This document shows positions 1 to 7,588 of a stretch of DNA of 12,131 bases, piece by piece (within the stretch, counting starts at the first letter, position 1; every line of letters begins with the position of its first letter). Under the pieces are notes generated by a model. The model ran no database searches, was not told where the DNA came from, and saw only the letters and a list, made by a program, of their open reading frames with translations. Location: NCBI GenBank assembly GCA_947494405.1, contig CANLWQ010000031.1, positions 1-12,131 of the forward strand, given 5' to 3'. Both the position numbers and the translations under genes were made by a program. The stretch is from Comamonadaceae bacterium. Its GTDB lineage: Bacteria > Pseudomonadota > Gammaproteobacteria > Burkholderiales > Burkholderiaceae_C.

Positions 1-612
1 ATTGCCGCTGGGCGACCAGCTGGGAGAGATGATGGGCTCTTGGCTCGATAAAGCCGCTTGGGGGTTTTCGCCATCAGAGTCTGCTACCCATAAAAAATGC
101 TTGGGCCCCTGTTTGGTGATGTAGGCAATGCGGGTAGAAAAAATCCCTTTGTCACCCGTGAGTTTTTCATAAACTTGGTCCGCAATCCGGTGAGAAACCA
201 AGCGTAAATCGCTGGGCACCACCACAAAACTTTGCCCACCCAAGTCTTGACTTTTCACCGCATCCCATAAACGAAAGCGAACATCAAACCTTCCATCGGC
301 CATGCGAGACACGCTGCCGGTCAGCAAAGCATCCGCAGGTTTTTGCCTGATGGGCGCGAAATCGGGACGGCTGACCTCGTCAATGATTGCGCCTGCAGGT
401 GTGCTGCGAAACTGACCACTTCGCTCCAAATCAGCAGCCACAATTTGGGTGATTTTTTGGGGAGAGTTGTCTTCGCCGCGAAAACCAGCCACTGCAATGG
501 GGATTTGGGTGATACCCACACCAGAAATTTCAACCCGAAATTGGGCCTGAACGGGTAAAGCCAAACCCAAAGCAACGACAGTTCCCACGACACAAGACAT
601 CAACGAAGTCAT
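1..612 (-). CDS. tolB: TolB, periplasmic Tol-Pal protein (N-terminal 204 residues, cut by window edge)
   Basis: TolB is a periplasmic protein that links Pal/Lpp to the inner-membrane TolQRA complex and helps keep the outer membrane intact during division. The frame is open from the ATG at 612 to the left edge with no stop. Family hallmarks visible are IVAADLERSGQF (residues 57-68), YEKLTGDKGIF (148-158), RIAY (161-164) and the first beta-propeller blade beginning SPSWSPSGN (196-204). Residues 1-23 form a hydrophobic signal peptide ending VQA, with predicted cleavage before Gln24; its n-region has no Lys or Arg. A Shine-Dalgarno AAGGG lies 5 nt before the ATG. An in-frame TTG at 633 would add MFEPREK and supply basic residues, but it has no clear ribosome binding site. 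The start overlaps the upstream glycosyltransferase stop as ATGA, so the two are probably cotranscribed. tolA, the usual upstream neighbour, is absent. The C-terminal propeller lies outside the window. Confidence 0.95.
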   Translation of the reverse strand, partial: MTSLMSCVVGTVVALGLALPVQAQFRVEISGVGITQIPIAVAGFRGEDNSPQKITQIVAADLERSGQFRSTPAGAIIDEVSRPDFAPIRQKPADALLTGSVSRMADGRFDVRFRLWDAVKSQDLGGQSFVVVPSDLRLVSHRIADQVYEKLTGDKGIFSTRIAYITKQGPKHFLWVADSDGENPQAALSSQEPIISPSWSPSGN

Positions 613-1364
613 TTTTTCCCTTGGTTCAAACAATACAAAGTGAAATATTTACCGTAAGCGGCTTGCGCTTGCAAGATACAGACAGCCAAACCCATGGCGC
701 CATCGAGAAAGCCAAGCCTAAACACATAACTTTTGATAAAGGCAACCAAGCCCGACCCTATAGCGCGCGACATGCTGGTGGTGTGCCCAAGATCAAATTT
801 TTGTTGCGCCCATGCCTGACTATAAACCTGCAATTTGCGCCAATAGGCAAGCGCATCAGGATAACTGTAATGCAACAAAGAGTTCTGCAATCGTCCTACC
901 GACTGAGAATTTAAAGGGATAAGTTTTTCATGCACCACAGCGTCACTGAAGCGTGCTTGGTTTCTCTTGAAAAGTCTGGCCACTCTGTCGGGACGCCATC
1001 CGCAATGGTGAATCCATTGACCGCAAAAATTGGTGAGTCTGGGAATGTCGTAAACAGCGTGATGGGCATTCTTCAACACGGCTTGAATTTCTTTGGCCAA
1101 TTGATCAGACACACGCTCATCTGCATCCAAAGACAATACCCAGTCATGTGTGGCATGCGCTAACGCTTTATTTTTTTGGTGCCCAAATCCTTCCCAAGTG
1201 TCTGAAAGAATCACCGTGGCCCCATGTTGTTGGGCCAGCGAAGCTGTGTCATCGGTGCTTTGACCATCAAGGACAATGACTTCATCTGCAAAACTGACGC
1301 TATTCAAACAAGCCACCATATTGGCGCTTTCGTTGCGTGTAATGATAATGACACTCAGAGGCAT
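609..1364 (-). CDS. GT2 family LPS core glycosyltransferase, WaaE/KdtX-like
   Basis: A 251-residue GT2 (GT-A fold) glycosyltransferase of the WaaE/KdtX type. Characterised members add beta-linked glucose to the inner-core heptose of LPS on the cytoplasmic face of the inner membrane; the exact sugar and acceptor here are inferred. Visible features: the N-terminal strand SVIIITRNE (4-12), VLDGQSTDDT (31-40) for the nucleotide-sugar site, the metal-binding DADE (80-83, DxD-type), and the subfamily signature GQWIHHCGWRPDRVARLFKR (115-134). The C-terminal third is hydrophobic and aromatic, consistent with membrane association. The ATG at 1364 has no recognisable Shine-Dalgarno, but it starts right at the first beta-strand and no better start is visible. 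It is divergent from msbA, which exports the molecule it would act on, and its stop overlaps the tolB start by 4 nt (ATGA). Family certain, substrate not. Confidence 0.88.
   Translation of the reverse strand: MPLSVIIITRNESANMVACLNSVSFADEVIVLDGQSTDDTASLAQQHGATVILSDTWEGFGHQKNKALAHATHDWVLSLDADERVSDQLAKEIQAVLKNAHHAVYDIPRLTNFCGQWIHHCGWRPDRVARLFKRNQARFSDAVVHEKLIPLNSQSVGRLQNSLLHYSYPDALAYWRKLQVYSQAWAQQKFDLGHTTSMSRAIGSGLVAFIKSYVFRLGFLDGAMGLAVCILQAQAAYGKYFTLYCLNQGKK
618..622 (-). promoter_or_regulatory. Ribosome binding site of tolB
   Basis: AAGGG on the minus strand, separated by five A residues from the ATG at 612. It lies inside the 3' end of the upstream glycosyltransferase gene and supports the ATG at 612 over the in-frame ATG at 600 or TTG at 633. 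Confidence 0.6.
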
Positions 1365-1429
1365 AAAGAGATTCTAACCAAGCGTTTTTCCTGCTATCGT
1401 GATCAACTGACAAAGTACCTTCTCTCAAC
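1365..1429. promoter_or_regulatory. Divergent intergenic region between the GT2 gene and msbA (putative promoters)
   Basis: This 65 bp gap is the only divergent junction in the window, so promoters for both the msbA and the GT2-tolB transcripts are expected in or near it. On the minus strand, TAGAAT (plus-strand 1371-1376) matches the -10 consensus at five of six bases, but I see no convincing -35 at the right distance and it would place the transcript start almost on the GT2 ATG. On the plus strand, TGCTAT (1392-1397) is a weak -10 candidate. Neither start codon is preceded by a clear Shine-Dalgarno. The region's role is inferred from gene layout; the individual boxes are weak. Confidence 0.4.
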
Positions 1430-3181
1430 ATGACTTCTCAGCCAAGAATCCGGCATCGACTCACACGCGCTTTTTCGCATTTCACCCAACCGATCAGCGC
1501 TTGGGGTGTCTCACTATTGTGCATAGTGATAGTGTCAGTCTCCGAACCTTTGATTCCGGCTTTGCTCCAGCCTTTGCTTGACAAAGGTTTTGCACAAACA
1601 GATTTTCCCGTCTGGCAAGTACCTGTTGCGCTGATTGGTTTATTTGGCTTGAGAGGCATGGCTGTGTTTCTAAGCCAAATTGCGGTAGCCAAAGCCACCA
1701 ATCAAGGCTTGATTGAACTGCGTTTGAAAATGTTTGCGCGTATGCAAAATGCAGATTTGGCCTTGTTCAAGAACCAATCTGCCAGCGCCTTGGGCAACAC
1801 ATTGGTGTTTGAAGTTCAAAACGGTGCATTGCTGATGGTCAGCTCTGTCATGAGTTTGGTGCGCGACAGCTTGACCTTGATCGCGTTGGTGGCCTACCTC
1901 CTCTATTTGAACTGGCAACTCAGTCTGATCGTGGCCTTGCTTTTCCCTGCAGTGGCGTGGTTAATGAAGGTCATGAGTAAGCGTCTTTACCAAATCACGC
2001 GAGACACACAAACAGCAACCGATGAGCTGGCCTATGTGGTGGAGGAAAACGCGTTGGCCTATCGTGAAATTCGCCTTCACCAAGCCCAGTCTATGCAAGT
2101 GGGACGTTTTCAAAAATTGGCTCAAAAACTTCAACGCTTGGCCATGAAAACCTCTATTGCCAGCTCGGGCATCACGCCCATGACGCAGATTTTGTCGGCG
2201 ATTGCTTTGTCTGGGGTCATCAGTGTGGCCTTGCTTCAAAGCCATCAAACAGGCATGACGGTGGGTGGGTTTGCGGCCTTTGTCACAGCCATGTTGATGC
2301 TGATCGCACCCATCAAGCACCTGTCTGAAATCACCGGTCCCCTCACCCGTGGCTTGGCGGCTCTCGAGCGTGGATTTGAATTGATTGAAAACACGCCCAC
2401 AGAAACAGGTGGCAGCTACAGATCCGAAAAAGCACGCGGCCAAATTGTTTTTGAAGAACTTTGTGTGCGCTACCAAGATGACCTGCCTTGGGCTTTGCAA
2501 GACATCAACTTAACTATCCAGCCAGGCGAAACAGTCGCCTTGGTAGGCGCATCAGGCTCTGGCAAAACCACCTTAGCCAATGTGTTGATTCGCTTTGTTG
2601 AAGCCACGCAAGGAAAAGCACGCTTGGATGGGGTTGCTGTGCAAGATTGGGACTTGTTGTCTTTGCGTCAGCAATTTGCACTGGTCAGCCAGAACGTGGT
2701 TGTGCTCAACGACAGCTTGGCAGCCAATGTCGCTTTGGGACAAACGCCAGATGAACACCGCGTGGTGGCCTGCCTGAAGGCCGCGCATTTAAGTGACTAT
2801 TTGGCCACCCTGCCCCAACATATTCATACGCTTGTGGGCCACAACGCATCGACCATGTCGGGCGGTCAACGACAGCGACTTGCGATTGCGCGGGCCTTGT
2901 ACAAAGACGCGCCTGTGCTGATTTTGGATGAGGCCACATCTGCCCTAGATAACGAGTCGGAAAGACTGGTGCAAGACGCATTGCAAAGCCTGCAAAAAAA
3001 CAGAACCACCTTGGTGATTGCCCACCGTTTAACGACGATTGAAAAAGCAGACCGCATCATTGTGATGGAGCATGGGCGCATTGTTGAGCAAGGCACGCAC
3101 CAACAATTGCTGCAAGCACAAGGCGCTTATGCCGCGATGTTCAAACTCAGCCAATCAACTGGCGTTGCGCCCTTGCAATAA
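1430..3181 (+). CDS. msbA: MsbA, lipid A-core flippase (ABC transporter, fused TMD-NBD)
   Basis: A 583-residue half-transporter that works as a homodimer in the inner membrane, flipping lipid A-core from the cytoplasmic to the periplasmic leaflet using ATP. The length matches the family. The N-terminal ABC exporter domain has hydrophobic segments near 26-46, 64-84, 141-161, 163-179, 252-270 and 278-294. The nucleotide-binding domain carries Walker A GASGSGKTT (373-381), the Q-loop Gln421, the signature MSGGQRQR (476-483; Met replaces the usual Leu of LSGGQ), Walker B VLILDEATSALD (496-507) and the H-loop His532. An in-frame stop at 1400 limits upstream extension, so the ATG at 1430 is favoured although no Shine-Dalgarno is visible. 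It is divergent from the GT2 gene and convergent with the GT9 gene, overlapping the latter by 27 bp. The LPS glycosyltransferases on both sides support MsbA over another exporter. Confidence 0.93.
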   Translation: MTSQPRIRHRLTRAFSHFTQPISAWGVSLLCIVIVSVSEPLIPALLQPLLDKGFAQTDFPVWQVPVALIGLFGLRGMAVFLSQIAVAKATNQGLIELRLKMFARMQNADLALFKNQSASALGNTLVFEVQNGALLMVSSVMSLVRDSLTLIALVAYLLYLNWQLSLIVALLFPAVAWLMKVMSKRLYQITRDTQTATDELAYVVEENALAYREIRLHQAQSMQVGRFQKLAQKLQRLAMKTSIASSGITPMTQILSAIALSGVISVALLQSHQTGMTVGGFAAFVTAMLMLIAPIKHLSEITGPLTRGLAALERGFELIENTPTETGGSYRSEKARGQIVFEELCVRYQDDLPWALQDINLTIQPGETVALVGASGSGKTTLANVLIRFVEATQGKARLDGVAVQDWDLLSLRQQFALVSQNVVVLNDSLAANVALGQTPDEHRVVACLKAAHLSDYLATLPQHIHTLVGHNASTMSGGQRQRLAIARALYKDAPVLILDEATSALDNESERLVQDALQSLQKNRTTLVIAHRLTTIEKADRIIVMEHGRIVEQGTHQQLLQAQGAYAAMFKLSQSTGVAPLQ

Positions 3182-4231
3182 AGACGCTACCTCGAATTCA
3201 AACTCATCAGCGCTTGGGTTGATCAAGCGCCTGCACCATGCCTCGTTGTGAAATGATGTGCGCTCTGGGTAGGTGAATAAAACCAAAGTGGGTTTGCGCA
3301 AAGCCACAGCCATGTGATAAGGGCCTGAGTCGGTTGAGATGAACACATCGCAAGCATCAATCAAGCCGCTTGAACTGCTGAGGGTTGTCTCTCCTGCTGC
3401 ATCCATGATGTGAACAGGTTGCTTGCTGATACTGTTTAAAAGCCCAATGAATTCTTGGTTCACCTCTTTTTCAAAAGGTGCGCCACTCAACAGCAATTGA
3501 GCGGGATGTTTTTGCAGCAGCTGATGAAAACAATTTGCCAAGTGAGGCAAAGAGGGTCTTTTATGCATGGCGTCTGGCGTGCCACAGCCTATGTTCAATC
3601 CAATGATGGGTAAATTATTTTGAAAATGGTGACGGTATGTGGATTGCCAAGCTTTACCCTCCTCAGTCACCTGCATTTCTATGGGTGTCGTGCCTCTGTC
3701 CAAACCCAGCGCTTTGAGCACCACAAAATCTCTGTGGGTGTAGTCCATCGGTAACTCAAGGCCATGACTTCGCGCATAGTCTTGAACGCTTGGGGCCGTG
3801 TGCTGGTAAAACAATGAGCGCAAGGGAAACTGTGCAATGCCCCAAGTGGATGCGCCCGAGGTTTGACCAGCCAACCAAGTTAGCACAGAGGTTTTGATGC
3901 CATGCGGTTCAAAATCAATCACCAAATCTGCATCTACCTCTTGTAAAACTTTGCTGAATGATTTCCAAATAGTCTTGAAAGGCACTTTTTGCCCTTGGGG
4001 ATGCGAAGGGTCTTTGTCGCGCACCGTGATGAAATGCGCGCTGCTCAATAAGGGGTGCTGCTCAATCAATGCCTCTGTTGGGTAACCCGGGTGCTTGCTT
4101 AAAAACACCAAATGCAATTTGGCATGTGGCCAGCGGTTTTTGAGAACCCGCCAAGCAGCTGAACTTCTAAGCAAATCACCCACACCCAGGCTGTGCGACT
4201 TGATCATCAGAATCGATTGCGGATCAGGCAT
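3155..4231 (-). CDS. GT9 family glycosyltransferase, heptosyltransferase-like
   Basis: A 358-residue protein of the ADP-heptose:LPS heptosyltransferase family (GT9, GT-B fold). Such enzymes add heptose to Kdo-lipid A or to the growing inner core in the cytoplasm. The N-terminal half starts with the typical strand-turn ILMIKSHSLGVGDLLRSSAA (7-26). In the C-terminal half the nucleotide-sugar region reads GLNIGCG (211-217) and TDSGPYHMAVALRKPTLVLF (300-319), equivalent to the family's DTGxxHLAAAL-PT-LF segment. I cannot assign it as WaaC, WaaF or WaaQ. Starts: ATG at 4231 shares one base with the upstream GT4 stop (TGATG); a GTG at 4234 directly before it is also possible. Either way it is translationally coupled to the GT4 gene. 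Its last 27 bp overlap the end of msbA on the opposite strand. A second, different GT9 would be needed elsewhere for a full heptose core. Confidence 0.85.
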   Translation of the reverse strand: MPDPQSILMIKSHSLGVGDLLRSSAAWRVLKNRWPHAKLHLVFLSKHPGYPTEALIEQHPLLSSAHFITVRDKDPSHPQGQKVPFKTIWKSFSKVLQEVDADLVIDFEPHGIKTSVLTWLAGQTSGASTWGIAQFPLRSLFYQHTAPSVQDYARSHGLELPMDYTHRDFVVLKALGLDRGTTPIEMQVTEEGKAWQSTYRHHFQNNLPIIGLNIGCGTPDAMHKRPSLPHLANCFHQLLQKHPAQLLLSGAPFEKEVNQEFIGLLNSISKQPVHIMDAAGETTLSSSSGLIDACDVFISTDSGPYHMAVALRKPTLVLFTYPERTSFHNEAWCRRLINPSADEFEFEVASLLQGRNAS

Positions 4232-5370
4232 CACGCTGAAACAACCTGCTGATAAAGAATTTCATATTGCGCAGCCACATGGGGCCAAGCGCAGTTGTTG
4301 GCAAATGCCACTGCATTGGCTTGGTAGTTGGTAAGAACCACAGGTTGCAACAGCTCTTCAACAGCCGCTTTGATATCTGTTGCACTTTGGGGATTGGTCA
4401 AAATAAATGCATTCAAGCCATGCTGCAAATCTGCCGCAATGCCGCAGTACGCTGCAGAGCTGACCACCACCGGCAAGCCATGTGACATGGCTTCTAGCAC
4501 CACCATGCCATAGGTGTCTTCCAAAGTAGGATGCAACAAGATATCGGCTGAGGCGTAAACATGGTTCATGTCACTGACCACACCTAAAAATTTAACTCTC
4601 TCAGCTATGCCTAAAGCCTCAAGTTGATCTTGCCAGTGTTTCAAGGGCGACGCTTTTCCAACGACCAGCAATTTATACGACGGATCTAAAGCAGATAATG
4701 CTTGTAAAGCTGTCTGCAAATTTTTTTTCACCGCATCATTACCGACCCACAACAGTATTTTGGAATTGGCTGTGGTGTCTGGAAAAAAATGGGTTCTTTG
4801 CGTCCTGCCACGGTCTGCGCAGGTGCGCGGGTAGATACCAGGCGCAATGCTAGATAACTGCGCTCTGGGCAAAGGGGGCTGCATGTGTTGCAAGCGCTGC
4901 ATCAACGGACTGGATACCGCCACCCATAAACGCTTTGAGTAAATACGAAACCGAAAAAACTCTAAAGCCGCGTATGTCCATAAACGAGGACTGGTTAAAA
5001 ATTTCAGTTGGTGTACCAAGCCATCAACCGATCTTTTGCAGCGCATGGGAATCACATGAATGGTTTGAATATGGCCATGCCAAGTATTTTCATGCGAATG
5101 GACAACGTCGAAGCCTTCACGGGTTAACCACCAAGTGGCCGTGGCATACCAAAGTTGATTGAGCCAACGCGGTCTTTTAAAAAACAATGCAATCGGATGG
5201 CATATCACTGACTGCAAAGAAGCATCCATGGTTTGTGCAAACACATGAACCTCATGCCTTTGCGCCAAATCCAATGCCACTGCCACAGCATAGGCTTCTG
5301 CACCACCGGCACTGGCGCAAAACGTACGGTGCAACACCGCAATTTTCAAACGCTTGCGCAAGCCATCCAT
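4231..5370 (-). CDS. GT4 family glycosyltransferase, LPS core type
   Basis: A 379-residue GT-B glycosyltransferase of family GT4 (WaaG/RfaG-like group), probably acting on the LPS core at the cytoplasmic membrane face. Residues 8-45 form the first Rossmann unit with the loop containing GGAEAY (22-27). The C-terminal domain starts near 205 (ILLWVGNDAVKKNLQTALQA, 205-224, with the conserved basic KKN), followed by the donor-site stretch from ADILLHPTLEDTYG (275-288) to VVLEAMSHGLPVVVSS (290-305). In the usual E-x7-E motif the first Glu is Asp285, giving D-x7-E with Glu293. It starts 5 nt after the deacetylase stop, and its stop overlaps the GT9 start, so all three should be one transcript. No strong Shine-Dalgarno is visible, consistent with coupling. 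The sugar transferred is not predictable from sequence alone. Confidence 0.87.
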   Translation of the reverse strand: MDGLRKRLKIAVLHRTFCASAGGAEAYAVAVALDLAQRHEVHVFAQTMDASLQSVICHPIALFFKRPRWLNQLWYATATWWLTREGFDVVHSHENTWHGHIQTIHVIPMRCKRSVDGLVHQLKFLTSPRLWTYAALEFFRFRIYSKRLWVAVSSPLMQRLQHMQPPLPRAQLSSIAPGIYPRTCADRGRTQRTHFFPDTTANSKILLWVGNDAVKKNLQTALQALSALDPSYKLLVVGKASPLKHWQDQLEALGIAERVKFLGVVSDMNHVYASADILLHPTLEDTYGMVVLEAMSHGLPVVVSSAAYCGIAADLQHGLNAFILTNPQSATDIKAAVEELLQPVVLTNYQANAVAFANNCAWPHVAAQYEILYQQVVSA

Positions 5371-5375
5371 GCTAG

Positions 5376-6113
5376 CTACTTCGCTCTCTTGCTGTCTTCA
5401 TAGCCAGTCAACACTTTAAGCAAGAATTGCGCTGTGTGGGTTGAACGAACCACAGGCACACGGGGAAGCGCCGTTAGCCTGTCTGAAGAAGTGGCAAGAC
5501 CTCTGTGGGTGGTGGTGGCTGCCACATAGCCCGCTTCAAAAACCAAGTCTTCATGCTCGGGTAAAAAGTGGCCATAGGGATAGCAAAACTGTGTCACCGG
5601 TTTTTGCAGCAAATGCTCTAAATCTAATTTACTTTGAAGCAAATCTGCACGTACTTGTGTCAAAGTTAATTGCGTCAAGTCTGCATGGTTGCAAGTATGC
5701 GACCCGACCTCCATACCGCCATTTACCCATGCTTGAAGTTCTTCCCCTGTCATGAGTGGGGCTTGCGGTATGCCTAGAGAACTGTCCCATTGGTTGGACT
5801 TGCCCACCAAACCACTCACCACATAACAGGTAGCGCTAAAACCATAACGCTGCAAAACAGGAAGCGCATGATGCAAATTGCTTTGGTAACCATCATCCAA
5901 TGTGATGCCCACGACTTTGCCCTTTTTTTCTCCGCGCACATAGGGCATCAACGCTGTCATGTCCAGTCCTTGATAGCCCAAGCGATCAAGCCAGCGCATT
6001 TGCGATGCAAAAGAAGTTGGTGAGACCCACAGGCTTCGCATAGGCGCGCCTCTGGGGGGCGGCTCATGCGTATGGTGATAGGTAAGAATAGGAACAGAGA
6101 AAGGCGATGTCAT
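5376..6113 (-). CDS. Polysaccharide deacetylase family protein (NodB/CE4 domain)
   Basis: A 245-residue NodB-homology (carbohydrate esterase 4) protein, a family of metal-dependent enzymes that remove N- or O-acetyl groups from sugars. Visible motifs: TLDDG (71-75; variant of TFDDG, carrying the catalytic base and a metal Asp), GSHTCNH (137-143; the two metal His are 139 and 143), and FCYPYG (176-181), which replaces the classical RxPY motif. ALPRVPV (215-221) is a late motif seen in several LPS- and PgaB-related members. There is no signal peptide or membrane segment, so it should act in the cytoplasm, which argues against peptidoglycan or secreted chitin as substrate. Its start overlaps the rng stop (ATGA), and it sits directly before two LPS glycosyltransferases. 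I infer deacetylation of an LPS-core hexosamine or its precursor; this is not proven. The family call is strong, the substrate weak. Confidence 0.88.
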   Translation of the reverse strand: MTSPFSVPILTYHHTHEPPPRGAPMRSLWVSPTSFASQMRWLDRLGYQGLDMTALMPYVRGEKKGKVVGITLDDGYQSNLHHALPVLQRYGFSATCYVVSGLVGKSNQWDSSLGIPQAPLMTGEELQAWVNGGMEVGSHTCNHADLTQLTLTQVRADLLQSKLDLEHLLQKPVTQFCYPYGHFLPEHEDLVFEAGYVAATTTHRGLATSSDRLTALPRVPVVRSTHTAQFLLKVLTGYEDSKRAK

Positions 6114-7588
6114 AGCAACACAATGTTGTAGTCTTCTGGTCCCATGGTTAATTCGGCCATCAAAGAAATGGGTTTGCGAATAAAGTCGCTCAGTCCTGCC
6201 AAGTGATGGTTTTCTTCTTCTTGTAAAAGTTCGATGACAGCCGGCGAAGCAAACACACGAAATTCTTGGGGATTGAATTGTCGGGCTTCACGCAAAATTT
6301 CACGCAATATGTCGTAAGCAACGCTGCGTGCGGTGTTGACAATGCCGCGCCCTTGACAACTCGCACACGGTTGGCACAGTAAATGCGCAAGTGACTCGCG
6401 GGTGCGCTTGCGGGTCATCTCGACCAGCCCCAAAGGAGAAAAACCACTGAAGGAAGTTTTAACTCTGTCTTTGGCAAGCTGCTTGGCAAACTCACTGAGG
6501 ACAGCGGATTGGTGCTCAGGCCTTTGCATATCAATGAAGTCGATAACCATCAAACCACCGAGATTTCGCAAGCGCAATTGACGGGCAATAGCCCCCGCTG
6601 CTTCTAAATTGGTTTTGAAAATAGTTTCATCAAAACTTTTTGCACCCACAAAACCGCCAGTGTTGACGTCCACCGTGGTCATGGCTTCGGTTTGGTCGAT
6701 GATCAAATAACCACCCGATTTGAGCTCCACCCTTCGACCCAATGCGGATTGAATATCTGCATCAATATTAAATAAATCAAAAATGGGGCGCTCACCTTTG
6801 TAGTGCACCAGTTTGCCCACCGACGACGGCATGAACTCTTCGCCAAAATTTTTCAACATAGAAAACTGTTCGCCAGAGTCAATGCGTATGGTTTGTGTGC
6901 CTTCGGTCACGAAATCGCGCAAGACCCGTTGAAGTAAATTCAAATCTTGGTGCAGCAGTGACTTGGCCGCTTGGTTGACTGACGCAAAACGAATGCGCTC
7001 CCAGGTTTTTCTTAAGTAAGCAATATCTTCACTGAGTTCTTGGTCAGTCGCCTCTTCGCCATTGGTGCGCAAAATAAAACCGCCCTTGGCCTCGCCTTGG
7101 TGCGCCAATTGCGTAAGTCTCTCGCGCAAAAGATAGCGTTGCTCGGTGGGAATTTTTTGCGACACCCCTATGTGATCATCTTGCGGCAAGAACACCAGCA
7201 ACCGGCCTGCGATGCTGATCTGTGCAGATAAACGAGCCCCTTTGGTACCCAAGGGGTCTTTCATCACCTGAACCAGCATGGATTGGCCTTCGAACACCTG
7301 CTTTTCGATGGGCAGCACAGGCGGCGGTGTTGAATCAGGTTCTGCATGCTTAGCGCTGAGACTGCTCATCAAATCTGCCACATGCAAAAAAGCAGAGCGC
7401 TCTAAACCAATATCAATAAATGCTGACTGCATGCCGGGCAACACACGAACGACTTTGCCCAAATAAACATTACCCACCAAACCACGCTCGAGTGAGCGCT
7501 CTATGTGTATTTCTTGCACTGCACCGTTCTCAACCACTGCTACTCGGCTTTCGTGCGGTGACCAGTTGATGAGTATGTCTTGCTGCAT
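6110..7588 (-). CDS. rng: Ribonuclease G
   Basis: A 492-residue RNase E/G family endoribonuclease, involved in 16S rRNA 5' maturation and mRNA decay. Its length fits RNase G and there is no long C-terminal degradosome scaffold as in RNase E. An S1 RNA-binding domain covers roughly 36-125, starting GLVGNVYLGKVVRVLPGMQS (36-55). Catalytic metal ligands lie in VDVNTG (306-311, Asp307) and IDFIDM (349-354, Asp350), equivalent to Asp303 and Asp346 of E. coli RNase E. The zinc-link cysteines that hold the dimer are in CASCQGRG (408-415), followed by the small domain. The ATG at 7588 directly abuts the maf stop (TGAATG), and the rng stop overlaps the deacetylase ATG. maf followed by rng is a common pairing in proteobacteria. 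Confidence 0.96.
   Translation of the reverse strand: MQQDILINWSPHESRVAVVENGAVQEIHIERSLERGLVGNVYLGKVVRVLPGMQSAFIDIGLERSAFLHVADLMSSLSAKHAEPDSTPPPVLPIEKQVFEGQSMLVQVMKDPLGTKGARLSAQISIAGRLLVFLPQDDHIGVSQKIPTEQRYLLRERLTQLAHQGEAKGGFILRTNGEEATDQELSEDIAYLRKTWERIRFASVNQAAKSLLHQDLNLLQRVLRDFVTEGTQTIRIDSGEQFSMLKNFGEEFMPSSVGKLVHYKGERPIFDLFNIDADIQSALGRRVELKSGGYLIIDQTEAMTTVDVNTGGFVGAKSFDETIFKTNLEAAGAIARQLRLRNLGGLMVIDFIDMQRPEHQSAVLSEFAKQLAKDRVKTSFSGFSPLGLVEMTRKRTRESLAHLLCQPCASCQGRGIVNTARSVAYDILREILREARQFNPQEFRVFASPAVIELLQEEENHHLAGLSDFIRKPISLMAELTMGPEDYNIVLL

Noticed and set aside
321..593. Minus-strand 90-codon open frame near the left edge
   Set aside because: It is a different frame of the same DNA that encodes TolB. 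The TolB frame is open to the edge and has clear family motifs, whereas this one has none.
1961..2500. Minus-strand 179-codon open frame inside msbA
   Set aside because: It is antisense to the MsbA transmembrane region; His/Arg/Gln-rich with no motif, as expected of a shadow frame.
3210..3230. Perfect 7 bp inverted repeat (GCGCTTG / CAAGCGC, 7 nt loop) after msbA, considered as a terminator
   Set aside because: It has no T-tract on either side and lies inside the coding sequence of the GT9 gene; a chance or codon-driven hairpin is as likely.
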